From: Roseimaritima multifibrata
GTDB lineage: Bacteria; Planctomycetota; Planctomycetia; Pirellulales; Pirellulaceae
Assembly (NCBI RefSeq): GCF_007741495.1
Contig: NZ_CP036262.1
Location: 4,340,001 to 4,404,000, forward strand
Reading direction: 5' to 3'
DNA: 64,000 nt
The position numbers and the translations under genes were made by a program. Below are positions 1-8,840 of this stretch, piece after piece. The stretch's first letter is position 1. Each line of letters begins with the position of its first letter. The notes below the pieces were generated by a model. That model worked only from the letters and a program-made list of their open reading frames with translations, was not told the origin of the DNA and did not search any database.

Positions 1-1
1 G

Positions 2-481
2 CTTGCTGGATGGGCCGGATGGTTGGTTGATTACGATCGCCCAACCTACCTGATCTGCCAGCCCGAACAGTTAGAGGAAGCTGCCCGAGTCCTGCACAAG
101 ATCGGCGTTGAAGAAATCAAAGGCGGTTTTGACACAGACGAAATCCGAAAATCGGGTTTGGCAACCGAGGTATACGCAACGGGAACTCCGGCCGATCTCG
201 CTCCGTCCATCAAAGCCGGCGATGTCAAGTTGCTCGACGTGCGGAGCAATGACGAATGGAATGAAGGTCACATTGAACAGGCCGAACACCGTTTCCTGGG
301 ACGCTTGCCTACCGTTCTTGATCAAATTCCCAGCGACGAAAAACTGGTCGTGCATTGCCGCAGTGGGGCAAGATCGGCGATCGGCGCCAGCGTCCTTCAA
401 GCGGCCGGGTTCAAGAACGTCGTCAACCTAACGGGCGGCTACATGGCTTGGAAAGCGGAAGGACTTGAGAGCGTGAAATAA
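2..481 (+). CDS. Rhodanese C-terminal part of a larger protein (5' truncated)
   Basis: The reading frame is open to the left edge of the window, so the N-terminus is missing; a TTG at 23 is probably not the true start. What remains is about 160 residues ending in one rhodanese domain, with the DVRSNDEW substrate-loop region and the active-site loop CRSGAR followed by a LTGGY motif. The residues before it (AGWAGWLVDYDRP) resemble the linker found in metallo-beta-lactamase/rhodanese fusions, which act as persulfide dioxygenase plus sulfurtransferase; that assignment is inference because the hydrolase part is outside the window. The next gene starts 166 bp downstream on the same strand and belongs to a sulfide oxidation group, which supports a role in sulfane-sulfur handling. 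The rhodanese call is firm, the fusion call moderate. Confidence 0.85.
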   Translation, partial: LAGWAGWLVDYDRPTYLICQPEQLEEAARVLHKIGVEEIKGGFDTDEIRKSGLATEVYATGTPADLAPSIKAGDVKLLDVRSNDEWNEGHIEQAEHRFLGRLPTVLDQIPSDEKLVVHCRSGARSAIGASVLQAAGFKNVVNLTGGYMAWKAEGLESVK

Positions 482-491
482 GAGGGAATCG

Positions 492-526
492 CGTGAGCAA
501 AGGATCACAGATTTCTCTTGCTCACG
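492..526 (+). terminator. Hairpin after the rhodanese gene
   Basis: A perfect 9-bp inverted repeat (CGTGAGCAA and TTGCTCACG, 17-nt loop) begins 11 bp after the rhodanese stop codon. There is no T-run behind it, so it could be a weak terminator, an mRNA-stabilising stem or an operator upstream of the DUF1641/SQR genes. Confidence 0.35.
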
Positions 527-647
527 TCCCCTCACCCCGTGACGGTTGCCAAAGTCGTCACTCTTTGATTGCACGTCCCGCTGCTCGCAGCGGCTAGGCA
601 TTTTTTCCGTTTCGTCCGCATCCCCCTCACGACAAGCGAGCCTTCCC

Positions 648-1403
648 ATGGAAACCACGTCCCAACGACCGCCGTTGGCTGATCGTCTAAGCGATCCGGC
701 GACGGTCGAAGTCTTGCATCGCCTACTCGATCATGCCGAGTCGTTCGATCGCATGCTGTTGGTCGCGAAAGACCTTCCTAACTTGGTCGCGATTGCGGTC
801 GATTTCTTCGACGCGATCAGTCGCAAGGCTTCCGAGGAAGGCATCGACATCGAGGAGCGGGCGACCGCCTTGGTACGCATCCTTGGTCAGATCACCCAGC
901 CGGAAAACATGCGTGCGATGGAAGGCTTAGTTTCCCGTCTGCCACGAATGGAAGAGGGGAGTGCGATGCTGGACGAATTGCCGAATCTTTTCGCGACCGC
1001 GGTCGACGTGTTTGACGAATGGGCTGGCAAGCTAAAAGCGGAAGGCATTGAACTGGAACAGAGCGTGCGACAAGGTTTACACGCAGCTTTGTACTTGGGC
1101 AGCCAAGTCCGTAAAGAGGAACTCGACCGCATCGGTTTCTTGCTGAAATCCGACATCCTTGACGAGCACTCCGTGCAAACAGTCGGCATGGCCGGTTCGG
1201 CCCTCTCCAGTTGCAGGCGTGACACCTGCGAGCACGGTCCGGCGAAACGAGTTGGATTGTTTGGATTGCTAGGAGCGATTCGCGATCCAAACACACAGCG
1301 AGCGTTGTCATTTGGCCTTCAGTTCGCCAAATGTTTTGGAGGGGTGCTTGATGACAAGCAATCCCCATCTTCATCGAAACCATCTTCCTCTCAAAATGGG
1401 TGA
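648..1403 (+). CDS. DUF1641 protein coupled to SQR
   Basis: A protein of 251 residues from the ATG at 648; longer in-frame starts exist upstream, but their translation looks non-coding. The C-terminal part (GLFGLLGAIRDPNTQRAL and what follows) matches the DUF1641 signature, a small helical family often encoded beside sulfide:quinone oxidoreductase or formate dehydrogenase. Two copies of a roughly 50-residue unit are visible, one around residues 42-90 (DLPNLVAIAVDFFDAI) and one around 110-160 (ELPNLFATAVDVFDEW), so most of the protein is an internal duplication. It has no signal peptide and no membrane segment. Its stop codon lies 5 bp before the SQR ATG, so the two are probably translationally coupled. 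The biochemical role of the family is not established; a regulatory or membrane-docking partner of SQR is a reasonable guess. Confidence 0.8.
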   Translation: METTSQRPPLADRLSDPATVEVLHRLLDHAESFDRMLLVAKDLPNLVAIAVDFFDAISRKASEEGIDIEERATALVRILGQITQPENMRAMEGLVSRLPRMEEGSAMLDELPNLFATAVDVFDEWAGKLKAEGIELEQSVRQGLHAALYLGSQVRKEELDRIGFLLKSDILDEHSVQTVGMAGSALSSCRRDTCEHGPAKRVGLFGLLGAIRDPNTQRALSFGLQFAKCFGGVLDDKQSPSSSKPSSSQNG

Positions 1404-1408
1404 TCAAA

Positions 1409-2593
1409 ATGGCTCATCATCAAATTGTTATTGTCGGCGGTGGGACGGCTGGTATTACCGTCGCGGCACGCCTACGGAACGCCGCTCCATCACTCGATGT
1501 GGCCATCATCGAACCATCCGAAAAACATTACTACCAGCCGCTTTGGACTTTGGTAGGAGGTGGTCTGTTTAAACCGGAAGAATCGGGCCGGGACGAAGCG
1601 GATGTCGTACCGTATGGCGTTAAATGGCTGAAGGATCGCGTGGAAACCTTCGACCCCAACAGCAACACCGTCACAACCGCCAGCGGTGAGAAGGTGACCT
1701 ACGACTATCTGATCGTGGCACCCGGCATCCAAATCAACTGGGACAAAGTAAAAGGTCTGAAGGAATCCGTTGGCAAAGAAGGCGTGTGCAGCAACTACTC
1801 CATCAATACCGTCGCCAGCACATGGGAATTCATTCGCAACCTGAAGGAAGGGGTTGCGTTATTTACTCAACCTGCCGGTGCAGTGAAGTGCGGAGGAGCT
1901 CCTCAAAAGATTTGCTATTTGGCAGAGGATCACTTTCGACGCAGTGGAGTTCGAGACAAAATCGAAGTCATCTTCACCCTCGCTGGGCCACGTCTATTCG
2001 CGGTTGACAAATATCGCGAAGTGCTAGAAAAAGTCGCCCAACGGAAAGGCGTCGAACCTCGGTTTCGTCACAACTTGGTCGAAATCCGCTCAGCAAGCAA
2101 AGAAGCTATCTATCGTCACATGGATACCGACGAAGAAATCGTGATCAAATACGACATGATTCACGTCACTCCGCCGATGGGCGCCCCGGACTTTGTTTCA
2201 AGTAGTGAACTGGCGGGTGAAGGTGGTTGGGTGGATGTCGACAAACACACGTTGCAGCACACCCGATTCGCAAACGTCTACGCACTTGGCGACGCCTCCA
2301 GTTTACCCACCAGTAAAACGGGCGCCGCAATCCGCAAACAAGCTCCTGTGCTGGTCAGTAACCTATTGTCAAACATGAACCAAGAACCACAAGTCGCCAG
2401 CTACGACGGGTACACGTCATGCCCAGTGGTAACAGGTTACGACAGTCTGGTCTTGGCAGAATTCGACTACAGCGGTCAGCCAGCAGAAACATTCCCGTTC
2501 GACCAAGCCAAAGAACGGTTTAGTATGTTCCTATTGAAGAAATTCGGCCTTCCAGCAATGTACTGGCATGGAATGCTGCATGGTCGCGTCTAG
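1409..2593 (+). CDS. sqr: Sulfide:quinone oxidoreductase, type II (eukaryote-like)
   Basis: A flavoprotein of 394 residues that oxidises sulfide and passes electrons to the quinone pool, acting at the cytoplasmic membrane surface. The N-terminus carries the FAD dinucleotide fold (IVGGGTAG, residues 8-15). Cys161 in KCGGAPQK and Cys338 in TSCPVVTGY match the redox-active cysteine pair of mitochondrial-type SQOR, and the C-terminal stretch AEFDYSGQPAETFPFDQ is also characteristic of that type. Cys127 and Cys169 are additional cysteines. The ATG at 1409 is preferred because GGGTG precedes it at a suitable distance; a GTG at 1400 overlapping the DUF1641 stop is the alternative. The gene sits in a plus-strand run with rhodanese, persulfide reductase and bd oxidase genes. 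Confidence 0.95.
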   Translation: MAHHQIVIVGGGTAGITVAARLRNAAPSLDVAIIEPSEKHYYQPLWTLVGGGLFKPEESGRDEADVVPYGVKWLKDRVETFDPNSNTVTTASGEKVTYDYLIVAPGIQINWDKVKGLKESVGKEGVCSNYSINTVASTWEFIRNLKEGVALFTQPAGAVKCGGAPQKICYLAEDHFRRSGVRDKIEVIFTLAGPRLFAVDKYREVLEKVAQRKGVEPRFRHNLVEIRSASKEAIYRHMDTDEEIVIKYDMIHVTPPMGAPDFVSSSELAGEGGWVDVDKHTLQHTRFANVYALGDASSLPTSKTGAAIRKQAPVLVSNLLSNMNQEPQVASYDGYTSCPVVTGYDSLVLAEFDYSGQPAETFPFDQAKERFSMFLLKKFGLPAMYWHGMLHGRV

Positions 2594-2661
2594 ACCCACT
2601 TTCTGTTAACCAACATGCCCCCCCTCCAACCAACACCTGAGAACGAAACCTAAGATCCATC

Positions 2662-3723
2662 ATGAACTGCATTCCATTCGTAAAAGGCTGTTTCGCCGCT
2701 TTCCTGATCATCGGACCGACGCACCTGCTTGGTGATGACTGGGAACCGCTTCCCAAGAACGCGGCAATTCAAGGAGACAGCCCCGACAAGATTGAACTAG
2801 GAAAGAAACTTTTCTTCGATCCTAGACTCTCCGCTACCGGTACGGTCTCTTGCAATACGTGCCACAATTTAATGGAAGGTGGTGACGACGGTCGGCCGAC
2901 GTCCATGGGTGTCGACGGATTGACCGGTCCCCGCAATGCACCGACGGTTTGGAATTCCGTATTTCAATCGTCCCAATTCTGGGATGGTCGAGCCGACACG
3001 CTGGAGGAACAAGCCAAGGGTCCGATGATCGCCGACGTAGAAATGGGAATGGGCGCCCATACTCAAGTGCTCACTCGCATCAAACAGATTCCGGCCTATG
3101 TCTTGGAATTCCAACAGGCGTTTGGAGAATCGGATTCGGTCACCATCGAAAATACCGTATCCGCAATTGCTGCGTTTGAACGAACTCTCATTACGCCCAA
3201 CTCCAATTTCGACAAATTCCTGTCCGGCGATTCGAAAGCAATCAGCCCGATGGCAATCCAAGGTATGGAGCTATTCGATTCTCTTGGCTGTACGGAGTGC
3301 CATTCCGGACCAGCACTCAACGGCTGGACACCCGAAACCCGTACGGCCGAGTTCGCTGAATTCCCTCGCAACATGGAATCGCAATACCTGATTCGATACG
3401 ATCTGTCGCGCGACAAGGGACGTTACGAAGCGACGGAAAAGGAAGAGGACGCGCAGCAGTTCAAGACACCGACGCTCCGAAACATTACGCTGACCGCTCC
3501 CTACATGCACAACGGCAACGTTCCTTCGCTGGAAGAAGCCTGCCGAGTAATGGCCGACACGCAGTTGGACATGGAATTGGACGATGAAGAGGTTGCGCAG
3601 TTGACTGCATTCTTCAAAGAACTGGAAGGCGAATTTCCAGAAATCGTGTTACCTCGGATTCCGTCACGTTCTGGCCGCTCAGTGATTAAACCTCACACAG
3701 ACACTACAAAACAATCACTATAA
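2662..3723 (+). CDS. Di-haem cytochrome c peroxidase, exported
   Basis: A protein of 353 residues with a hydrophobic leader (residues 1-24), so probably periplasmic. Two c-type haem motifs are present: CNTCH at residues 64-68 and CTECH at 210-214. The segment APYMHNGNVPSLEE near the C-terminus supplies the methionine ligand typical of the electron-transfer haem in bacterial di-haem peroxidases. The family reduces hydrogen peroxide with electrons from small cytochromes or cupredoxins. MauG-like enzymes share the architecture, but no amine dehydrogenase genes are nearby. It lies 68 bp after SQR and 51 bp before the ferritin-like gene, which suggests a joint defence against peroxide made during sulfide oxidation. 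Confidence 0.93.
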   Translation: MNCIPFVKGCFAAFLIIGPTHLLGDDWEPLPKNAAIQGDSPDKIELGKKLFFDPRLSATGTVSCNTCHNLMEGGDDGRPTSMGVDGLTGPRNAPTVWNSVFQSSQFWDGRADTLEEQAKGPMIADVEMGMGAHTQVLTRIKQIPAYVLEFQQAFGESDSVTIENTVSAIAAFERTLITPNSNFDKFLSGDSKAISPMAIQGMELFDSLGCTECHSGPALNGWTPETRTAEFAEFPRNMESQYLIRYDLSRDKGRYEATEKEEDAQQFKTPTLRNITLTAPYMHNGNVPSLEEACRVMADTQLDMELDDEEVAQLTAFFKELEGEFPEIVLPRIPSRSGRSVIKPHTDTTKQSL

Positions 3724-3774
3724 TTCACCTCTTCGATTTATCATTTCCCCCTTTCAAGAAAAGAGACACCGACG

Positions 3775-4245
3775 ATGGCACATACAACGACAGTCCAGAA
3801 CCTTCAGCGTGCGCTGTCGATGGAACTGACTGCTACGCACCAATATCAACTACATGCCTGCGTGCTGGACGAATGGGGTCTTGAAATCCTCGCTTCCAAG
3901 ATGCGTGAGGAAATGCAAGAGGAACTGGGGCACAGCGAACGGTTCATGGTTCGCTGCCTGTTTCTAAATGCCGATCCCAAGGTAGCACTGGAAAAGCAAC
4001 CGGTTCGTGCAACATCGCTCAAGCATATGTTCGAAATTGATCTGGCCGACGAAAAGGAAGCGATCGAGTTCTACACATCGGCGTCGTTCCAAGCGAATGA
4101 AGATCGAGACATCGGTTCACGGCAGCTATTTGAGCAAATCGCGTTGGATGAAGAAGAGCACATGAGCTGGTTAGAACTGCAACTGGATCTACTTGATCGG
4201 ATGGGCGAGCCTGCCTTTATCGCGAAATACGTGACGGTTTCCTAA
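3775..4245 (+). CDS. Bacterioferritin-like iron storage/ferroxidase protein
   Basis: A protein of 156 residues, the usual length for bacterioferritin. The di-iron ligands line up with E. coli Bfr: Glu17, Glu50 and His53, a glutamate in DLADEKEAIEFY, and Glu and His in DEEEHMSW. The haem-coordinating Met52 of E. coli Bfr is Leu51 here (EELGHSER), so inter-subunit haem binding is unlikely. The C-terminus ends in the family-like LDLLDRMGEPAFIAKY. It should form a ferroxidase shell that stores iron and consumes peroxide, a role that fits the preceding cytochrome c peroxidase. An AAGAGA ribosome-binding stretch lies about 10 bp before the ATG. Function as a ferroxidase is well supported; lack of haem is an inference from one residue. 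Confidence 0.88.
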   Translation: MAHTTTVQNLQRALSMELTATHQYQLHACVLDEWGLEILASKMREEMQEELGHSERFMVRCLFLNADPKVALEKQPVRATSLKHMFEIDLADEKEAIEFYTSASFQANEDRDIGSRQLFEQIALDEEEHMSWLELQLDLLDRMGEPAFIAKYVTVS

Positions 4246-4255
4246 ACCGCGCAGC

Positions 4256-4297
4256 GCGAACAGCGAAAAGCTAGACACTAAGTGTCTGGCTGTTCGC
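4256..4297 (+). terminator. Long stem-loop after the ferritin-like gene
   Basis: Nested inverted repeats (GCGAACAGC with GCTGTTCGC, and inside them AGACACT with AGTGTCT) start 11 bp after the stop codon. No T-run follows, so termination may be Rho-assisted or the stem may only protect the 3' end. It separates the peroxidase/ferritin genes from the persulfide reductase gene. Confidence 0.45.
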
Positions 4298-4429
4298 TGA
4301 GTTCAGCCGGTCATTCTGACGTTTCGTCCCATCAATATTTATTTTTTTGCTTCAACTGGTTTTCAAAATGCTGCCGCTGACGCCTCGCTTTGATGATTCA
4401 AATGGATTTACTCACAAAGGGAAACAGAG

Positions 4430-6088
4430 ATGAAAATTGTAATCATCGGCGGCGTTGCCGGCGGCGCATCGGCAGCAGCAAGGGCAAGACGCCTAAACGA
4501 AAAAGCGGAAATCATCGTTTTCGAACGAGGCCTCCATCCGTCGTTTGCTAATTGTGGTTTACCCTATTACGTCGGCGGGAAAATCGAAGCTCGAGCAAAA
4601 CTATTGGTCGCGCCGATTGAAATGCTTCGCGAACGACATCGACTGGATGTGCGTATCCGCAGTAACGTAACGTCCATCGACCGAGAAAATCAGTCGGTAA
4701 CCGTTCAAAACCTAGACAGCGGGGAAAGCTACTCCGAATCCTATGACAAACTGGTCATCGCGACCGGAGCCTCCCCGTTTCGGCCGCCGATTCCAGGCAT
4801 CGATGGTTCACGTCTCCTTGCGCTTCGTGATCTTCACGATGCGGATCGTTTGCATGATCTTGCCACTTCCAGCGCGACGCGGGCGGTTGTCGTCGGTGCG
4901 GGATTTGTCGGAATTGAAATAGCCGAAAACCTACAGCGTCGGGGTCTTCACGTTACCGTCGTGGAATTATGCGACCAGATCTTACCTCCCTGGGATCAAG
5001 AAATGATCCTGCCAGTCGACGCCCATCTGCGTAAACAGGGCGTCGATGTGCGTCTAGAGGAATCGGCCACCAGCTTCAGCGAAGATGAATCGGGCTTAAC
5101 GGTGCAACTTCACTCAGGGAAATCGATTGAAGCGGACTTTGCGGTTGTCTGCATTGGAGTTCGACCTGAAAGCGCTCTGGCAAGCGAAGCTGGAATCGAG
5201 TGCGGGCCTCGCGGCGGGATTATCACCAACGAACACATGCAAACGAATGACTCCAACATTTACGCGGTTGGTGACGTCGCACAGGTTCGTTGTTTCATTT
5301 CCAACAATCCAACCCAAATCCCACTTGCTGGACCTGCCAACCGGCAAGGCCGCATCGCCGCAGACCATATGTCAGGTCGATCCTCGACATACCGTGGAAC
5401 GCAGGGTAGCGCTATCGTTGGGATTTTTGACATGACCGCGGCGATGACCGGTCTGAGCGAAAAACAATTGCAACGAAGTGGTACCTCGTACGAAAAAATC
5501 TACATCCATCCGTCGGACCATGCTGGATACTATCCAGGCGCAGCGGGGATGACTCTGAAGTTAATCTTTGCCCCCGAATCCGGCATGATCTTGGGTGCCC
5601 AAGCGGTCGGTACCACGGGAGTTGATAAACGAATCGACGTCATTGCGATGGCCATTCAGGCAGGCATGACGGTCTACGATTTAGAAGAAGCCGAACTGTG
5701 CTATGCACCTCAATATGGGCATGCAAAAGACCCGGTTAATATGGCCGGTTTTGTGGCATCCGACGTCCTTCGTGGTGACCAACCGATTGTCCATATCGCG
5801 GACCTGCAATCGCGGCACAATGCGGGCGACCAATTAATCGATGTACGGACACCCCCTGAGTTTGCGGCCGGTCATATCCCCGGTTCGATTAGCATCCCGC
5901 TGGAATCCCTTCGAGGTCGACTGGATGAACTATCAACAAACCGTCCCATTACGACCTACTGCAAGGTTGGCCAGCGCGGTTACTTAGCCGCCAAACTGCT
6001 AAATCAATATGGATACCACGCATCGAATCTTTCGGGTGGTTACAAATTATGGTCGAACGTTTCGATCCGTCCTGACATATCTTCTTAA
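4430..6088 (+). CDS. CoA-disulfide reductase/rhodanese fusion (NAD(P)H-dependent persulfide reductase)
   Basis: A protein of 552 residues. The first 450 residues are a pyridine nucleotide-disulfide oxidoreductase with the FAD motif IGGVAGGASAAARAR and the single active cysteine Cys42 in SFANCGLPYYVGG, the signature of CoA-disulfide reductases and related NADH oxidases. The last 100 residues are a rhodanese domain (LIDVRTPPEF) with catalytic Cys511 in YCKVGQRG. This fused architecture is known in persulfide reductases that reduce CoA-persulfide or polysulfide with NAD(P)H. A strong AAGGGAAACAGAG ribosome-binding region precedes the ATG. With SQR and the first rhodanese gene it suggests a cytoplasmic route for disposing of sulfane sulfur. 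Substrate preference cannot be read from the sequence. Confidence 0.92.
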   Translation: MKIVIIGGVAGGASAAARARRLNEKAEIIVFERGLHPSFANCGLPYYVGGKIEARAKLLVAPIEMLRERHRLDVRIRSNVTSIDRENQSVTVQNLDSGESYSESYDKLVIATGASPFRPPIPGIDGSRLLALRDLHDADRLHDLATSSATRAVVVGAGFVGIEIAENLQRRGLHVTVVELCDQILPPWDQEMILPVDAHLRKQGVDVRLEESATSFSEDESGLTVQLHSGKSIEADFAVVCIGVRPESALASEAGIECGPRGGIITNEHMQTNDSNIYAVGDVAQVRCFISNNPTQIPLAGPANRQGRIAADHMSGRSSTYRGTQGSAIVGIFDMTAAMTGLSEKQLQRSGTSYEKIYIHPSDHAGYYPGAAGMTLKLIFAPESGMILGAQAVGTTGVDKRIDVIAMAIQAGMTVYDLEEAELCYAPQYGHAKDPVNMAGFVASDVLRGDQPIVHIADLQSRHNAGDQLIDVRTPPEFAAGHIPGSISIPLESLRGRLDELSTNRPITTYCKVGQRGYLAAKLLNQYGYHASNLSGGYKLWSNVSIRPDISS

Positions 6089-6099
6089 AAGGCAATACG

Positions 6100-7194
6100 A
6101 TGAATCGTTCACGTTTTCCAGCGTTTGTCCTGATGCTAGTAATCTCGCTCCCAATGACGCTCAGTGCGCAGCAAGGGAATGGGCCGGGCTTCCACGGTGG
6201 TCGTGGTCCTGGTGGCGGACAAGGCCAAGGTAGAGGCCAAGGGGGCAGGGGAGCCCAACAAAATGCGCAGCATCAAGGGCAAGCGCATGGGCATGGGCAT
6301 GACGATCGGCATGCCAAAGATCGCGAACTGTTTCAGTTCCTTTTGCAGAATCACGACAAGATCAAACGAAACGTCAAACAACTTCCCAACGGAGTGGAAA
6401 CACTGACGGAATCGGACGTCCCCGAAATCGCTGCAAAAATCCAGGAACATGTCGAGTGGATGACACATCGCATTGAAAACGCGAATCCGATTCGGATGCG
6501 TGATCCGCTGTTCGCGGAAATATTCAAAAACACCAAAAAGATCCGAATGGTTCACGAGGACACCGAAAAAGGTGTTCGCGTCACCGAAACCTCAGACGAT
6601 CCGTATGTCGCCAAACTGATTCAGGCTCACGCCAAAGTGGTCTCTGAGTTTGTCAAAAATGGATTCGCCGAAGCGATGAAGAATCACCCGGTCCCCAAGG
6701 ACCAGCCAACCAAACCGCACCAGACCGCGCACCCTGTCATCCAAGGGCACGGCCCCGTCGTTCATCTTCCCGGCGCAGCACAGCAACCGAAAACGGGCAC
6801 CAAAATCTTGGTCGACCTAACCCGCGGAAGCAATCCCAAACAACTGAATGCTGGTTTGGAGAAAGTTGCCAAGTATGTCAACATCTACGCCGGAGCAGGC
6901 GCGGATCCCGCCGACGTGAAGATTGCAGTCGTTTTCCATGGGGATGCGACGTTGGCGGTATTGAACCCCGACGCTTATTCCGAGGAATTCAACACAACTG
7001 AAAATCCTAATCTCGCGTTACTGCATGAACTACATGAATCGAACGTGGAACTGTACGTCTGCGGACAGTCGTTGATTTCCAAGGGCGCCGACCCAAAAGA
7101 TGTCGCGGTGTTTGTTAAAACAGCAGTCTCCGCATTGACAACCGTGGTCAATCACCAAGCGGATGGGTATGCCTATGTGCCCCTTGGGAAATAG
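6100..7194 (+). CDS. Exported DsrE-domain protein with Gly/Gln/His-rich region and duplicated helical unit
   Basis: A protein of 364 residues starting 11 bp after the persulfide reductase. Residues 1-23 form a signal peptide ending at LSAQQ. Residues 24-70 are very rich in Gly, Gln, Arg and His (HGHGHDDRH), a possible metal-binding stretch. Residues 81-122 and 142-184 are two copies of one unit: compare NHDKIKRNVKQLPNGVETLTES with NTKKIRMVHEDTEKGVRVTETS, each followed by a helix (KIQEHVEWM, KLIQAHAKV). Residues 233-362 are a DsrE/DsrF-like domain with one cysteine at 321 (LYVCGQSL), where sulfur-carrying relatives have their active cysteine. DsrE proteins are usually cytoplasmic, so export is unusual. 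A periplasmic sulfur-carrier role is inference. Confidence 0.8.
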   Translation: MNRSRFPAFVLMLVISLPMTLSAQQGNGPGFHGGRGPGGGQGQGRGQGGRGAQQNAQHQGQAHGHGHDDRHAKDRELFQFLLQNHDKIKRNVKQLPNGVETLTESDVPEIAAKIQEHVEWMTHRIENANPIRMRDPLFAEIFKNTKKIRMVHEDTEKGVRVTETSDDPYVAKLIQAHAKVVSEFVKNGFAEAMKNHPVPKDQPTKPHQTAHPVIQGHGPVVHLPGAAQQPKTGTKILVDLTRGSNPKQLNAGLEKVAKYVNIYAGAGADPADVKIAVVFHGDATLAVLNPDAYSEEFNTTENPNLALLHELHESNVELYVCGQSLISKGADPKDVAVFVKTAVSALTTVVNHQADGYAYVPLGK

Positions 7195-7367
7195 GGCACA
7201 GCAGGTTCGCTAAAGCTTGATCGAATGCTCGTCCGATTGAGCAGTCTCTTAATAATCTGCGGGGCAGAGGCGCCTTGGCAGATTGTCTCACCCAGTTGCT
7301 CTCGATCAAGAGGACATGCAACAATTGGGCACGCATGTAATCCTGCTTCAGGAGAGGGCCAAATTTG

Positions 7368-8840
7368 ATGGACGTTGAAATACTCAGTCGGATACAGTTT
7401 GCGGGAACGATTATGTTCCACTACCTGTTTCCGCCACTCTCAATTGGACTAGGACTGCAACTATTCCTTTGCGAACTCGCGTTCTTTAGGACTCGCAATC
7501 CGGCCTGGGAGGCCGCAGCTCGATTTTGGACTCGAGTGTTTGCGGTCAACTTTGCGATGGGCGTATCCACCGGCATCGTGATGGAGTTCGAATTCGGCAC
7601 GAACTGGGCGGTCTACTCGCGATTTGTTGGCGATGTATTTGGTTCAGCATTAGCGGCCGAGGGGATTTTTGCCTTCTTTTTAGAAAGCGGCTTTCTGGCG
7701 GTGCTGGTCTTCGGCTGGGATCGCGTTGGGCCCGGGATGCATCTATTTAGTACGCTGATGGTTTTTCTGGGGTCGATGTTTAGCGCGGTCTGGATTGTGG
7801 TCGCTAACAGTTGGCAGCAGACCCCCGCCGGCTACCACATTGTCTGGCACGACGTGCAAGGCGAAATGATGCCGCGAGCGGAGGTGACCGATTTCTGGGC
7901 GATGGTGTTCAACCCTTCCTCAGTCGATCGACTAACCCACACGCTGATCGGAGCCTTGGTTCTTGGTGCCTTTTTCGTGGCGTCGGTTTGCTCGTATTAT
8001 CTACTCAAGAATCGGCATGAAGAGGTTGCTCGGCGATGTCTCTCGATTGCCCTGCCAACGGCCCTGCTATTCACGATCGCCGCGGCAATGACGGGGCACC
8101 ACTCCGCTCAGCAGCTTGTGGATACCCAACCGGCTAAACTTGCCGCGATGGAGGCACACTTCAAGACCACCGAAGATCCAACCGGACTGTATCTGTTCGG
8201 ATGGCCGGACACGAAAAACGAAAAAGTTCACTTCGGAGTCAAACTGCCCTACCTGCTTAGCTTGATGGTCTACAACGATCCGATGAAACCAGTCCCCGGG
8301 ATGGACAAAATCCCCGATGACGAACGTCCTCCGATTTGGCTTCCTTTCCAAACTTTTCACCTAATGGTTGGTTTGGGAACGCTGATGATTGGCGTTTCCG
8401 GATTCGCTTGCCTTTCTTGGTACCGAAACACTTTCGGCAAACAACGTTGGCTTCTCTGGGCCATCGTATGCATGCCAGTCGCTGCGATGACGGCCAATCA
8501 AGCTGGATGGATTACCGCAGAAGTCGGCAGGCAACCCTGGATCGTTTATCCCTCGGTTCAAGACGGAGTCCAGATGATGGGATTGCGAACCGCCGACGGA
8601 TTAAGCGAATCGGTGACCGCCGAACAAGTCCTTAGCAGCATCATCTTGTTCGGGATCATCTACTCGCTGTTATTCGCCGTCTGGGTGTTTGTGCTGAACA
8701 ATAAGATCCAACATGGCCCGGAGAGCAGTGAAGAATTGACCGAGTACAAACGCAAGCGACATGCCCAAACGATGGCCGATAAATTCAGACAAAGCAGCGG
8801 CTCACATGGCGGCGATATGATGGAGGACGAAAACGTATGA
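7368..8840 (+). CDS. cydA: Cytochrome bd ubiquinol oxidase subunit I
   Basis: A multi-spanning protein of 490 residues. The ATG at 7368 has GGAG upstream at 7351; a TTG one codon earlier is less likely. His18 in [19 protein letters not shown] corresponds to the haem b595 ligand, a conserved glutamate lies in [13 protein letters not shown], a histidine in [11 protein letters not shown] and a methionine in [10 protein letters not shown] match the haem b558 ligands, and [11 protein letters not shown] is the usual CydA signature. The periplasmic Q-loop is of the short type, as in cyanide-insensitive oxidases and Gram-positive enzymes. The enzyme reduces oxygen to water with quinol electrons and bd oxidases are resistant to sulfide, so it fits as the terminal oxidase for SQR. 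cydB follows with a 4-bp overlap; no cydX or cydDC genes are seen nearby. Confidence 0.96.
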   Translation: MDVEILSRIQFAGTIMFHYLFPPLSIGLGLQLFLCELAFFRTRNPAWEAAARFWTRVFAVNFAMGVSTGIVMEFEFGTNWAVYSRFVGDVFGSALAAEGIFAFFLESGFLAVLVFGWDRVGPGMHLFSTLMVFLGSMFSAVWIVVANSWQQTPAGYHIVWHDVQGEMMPRAEVTDFWAMVFNPSSVDRLTHTLIGALVLGAFFVASVCSYYLLKNRHEEVARRCLSIALPTALLFTIAAAMTGHHSAQQLVDTQPAKLAAMEAHFKTTEDPTGLYLFGWPDTKNEKVHFGVKLPYLLSLMVYNDPMKPVPGMDKIPDDERPPIWLPFQTFHLMVGLGTLMIGVSGFACLSWYRNTFGKQRWLLWAIVCMPVAAMTANQAGWITAEVGRQPWIVYPSVQDGVQMMGLRTADGLSESVTAEQVLSSIILFGIIYSLLFAVWVFVLNNKIQHGPESSEELTEYKRKRHAQTMADKFRQSSGSHGGDMMEDENV

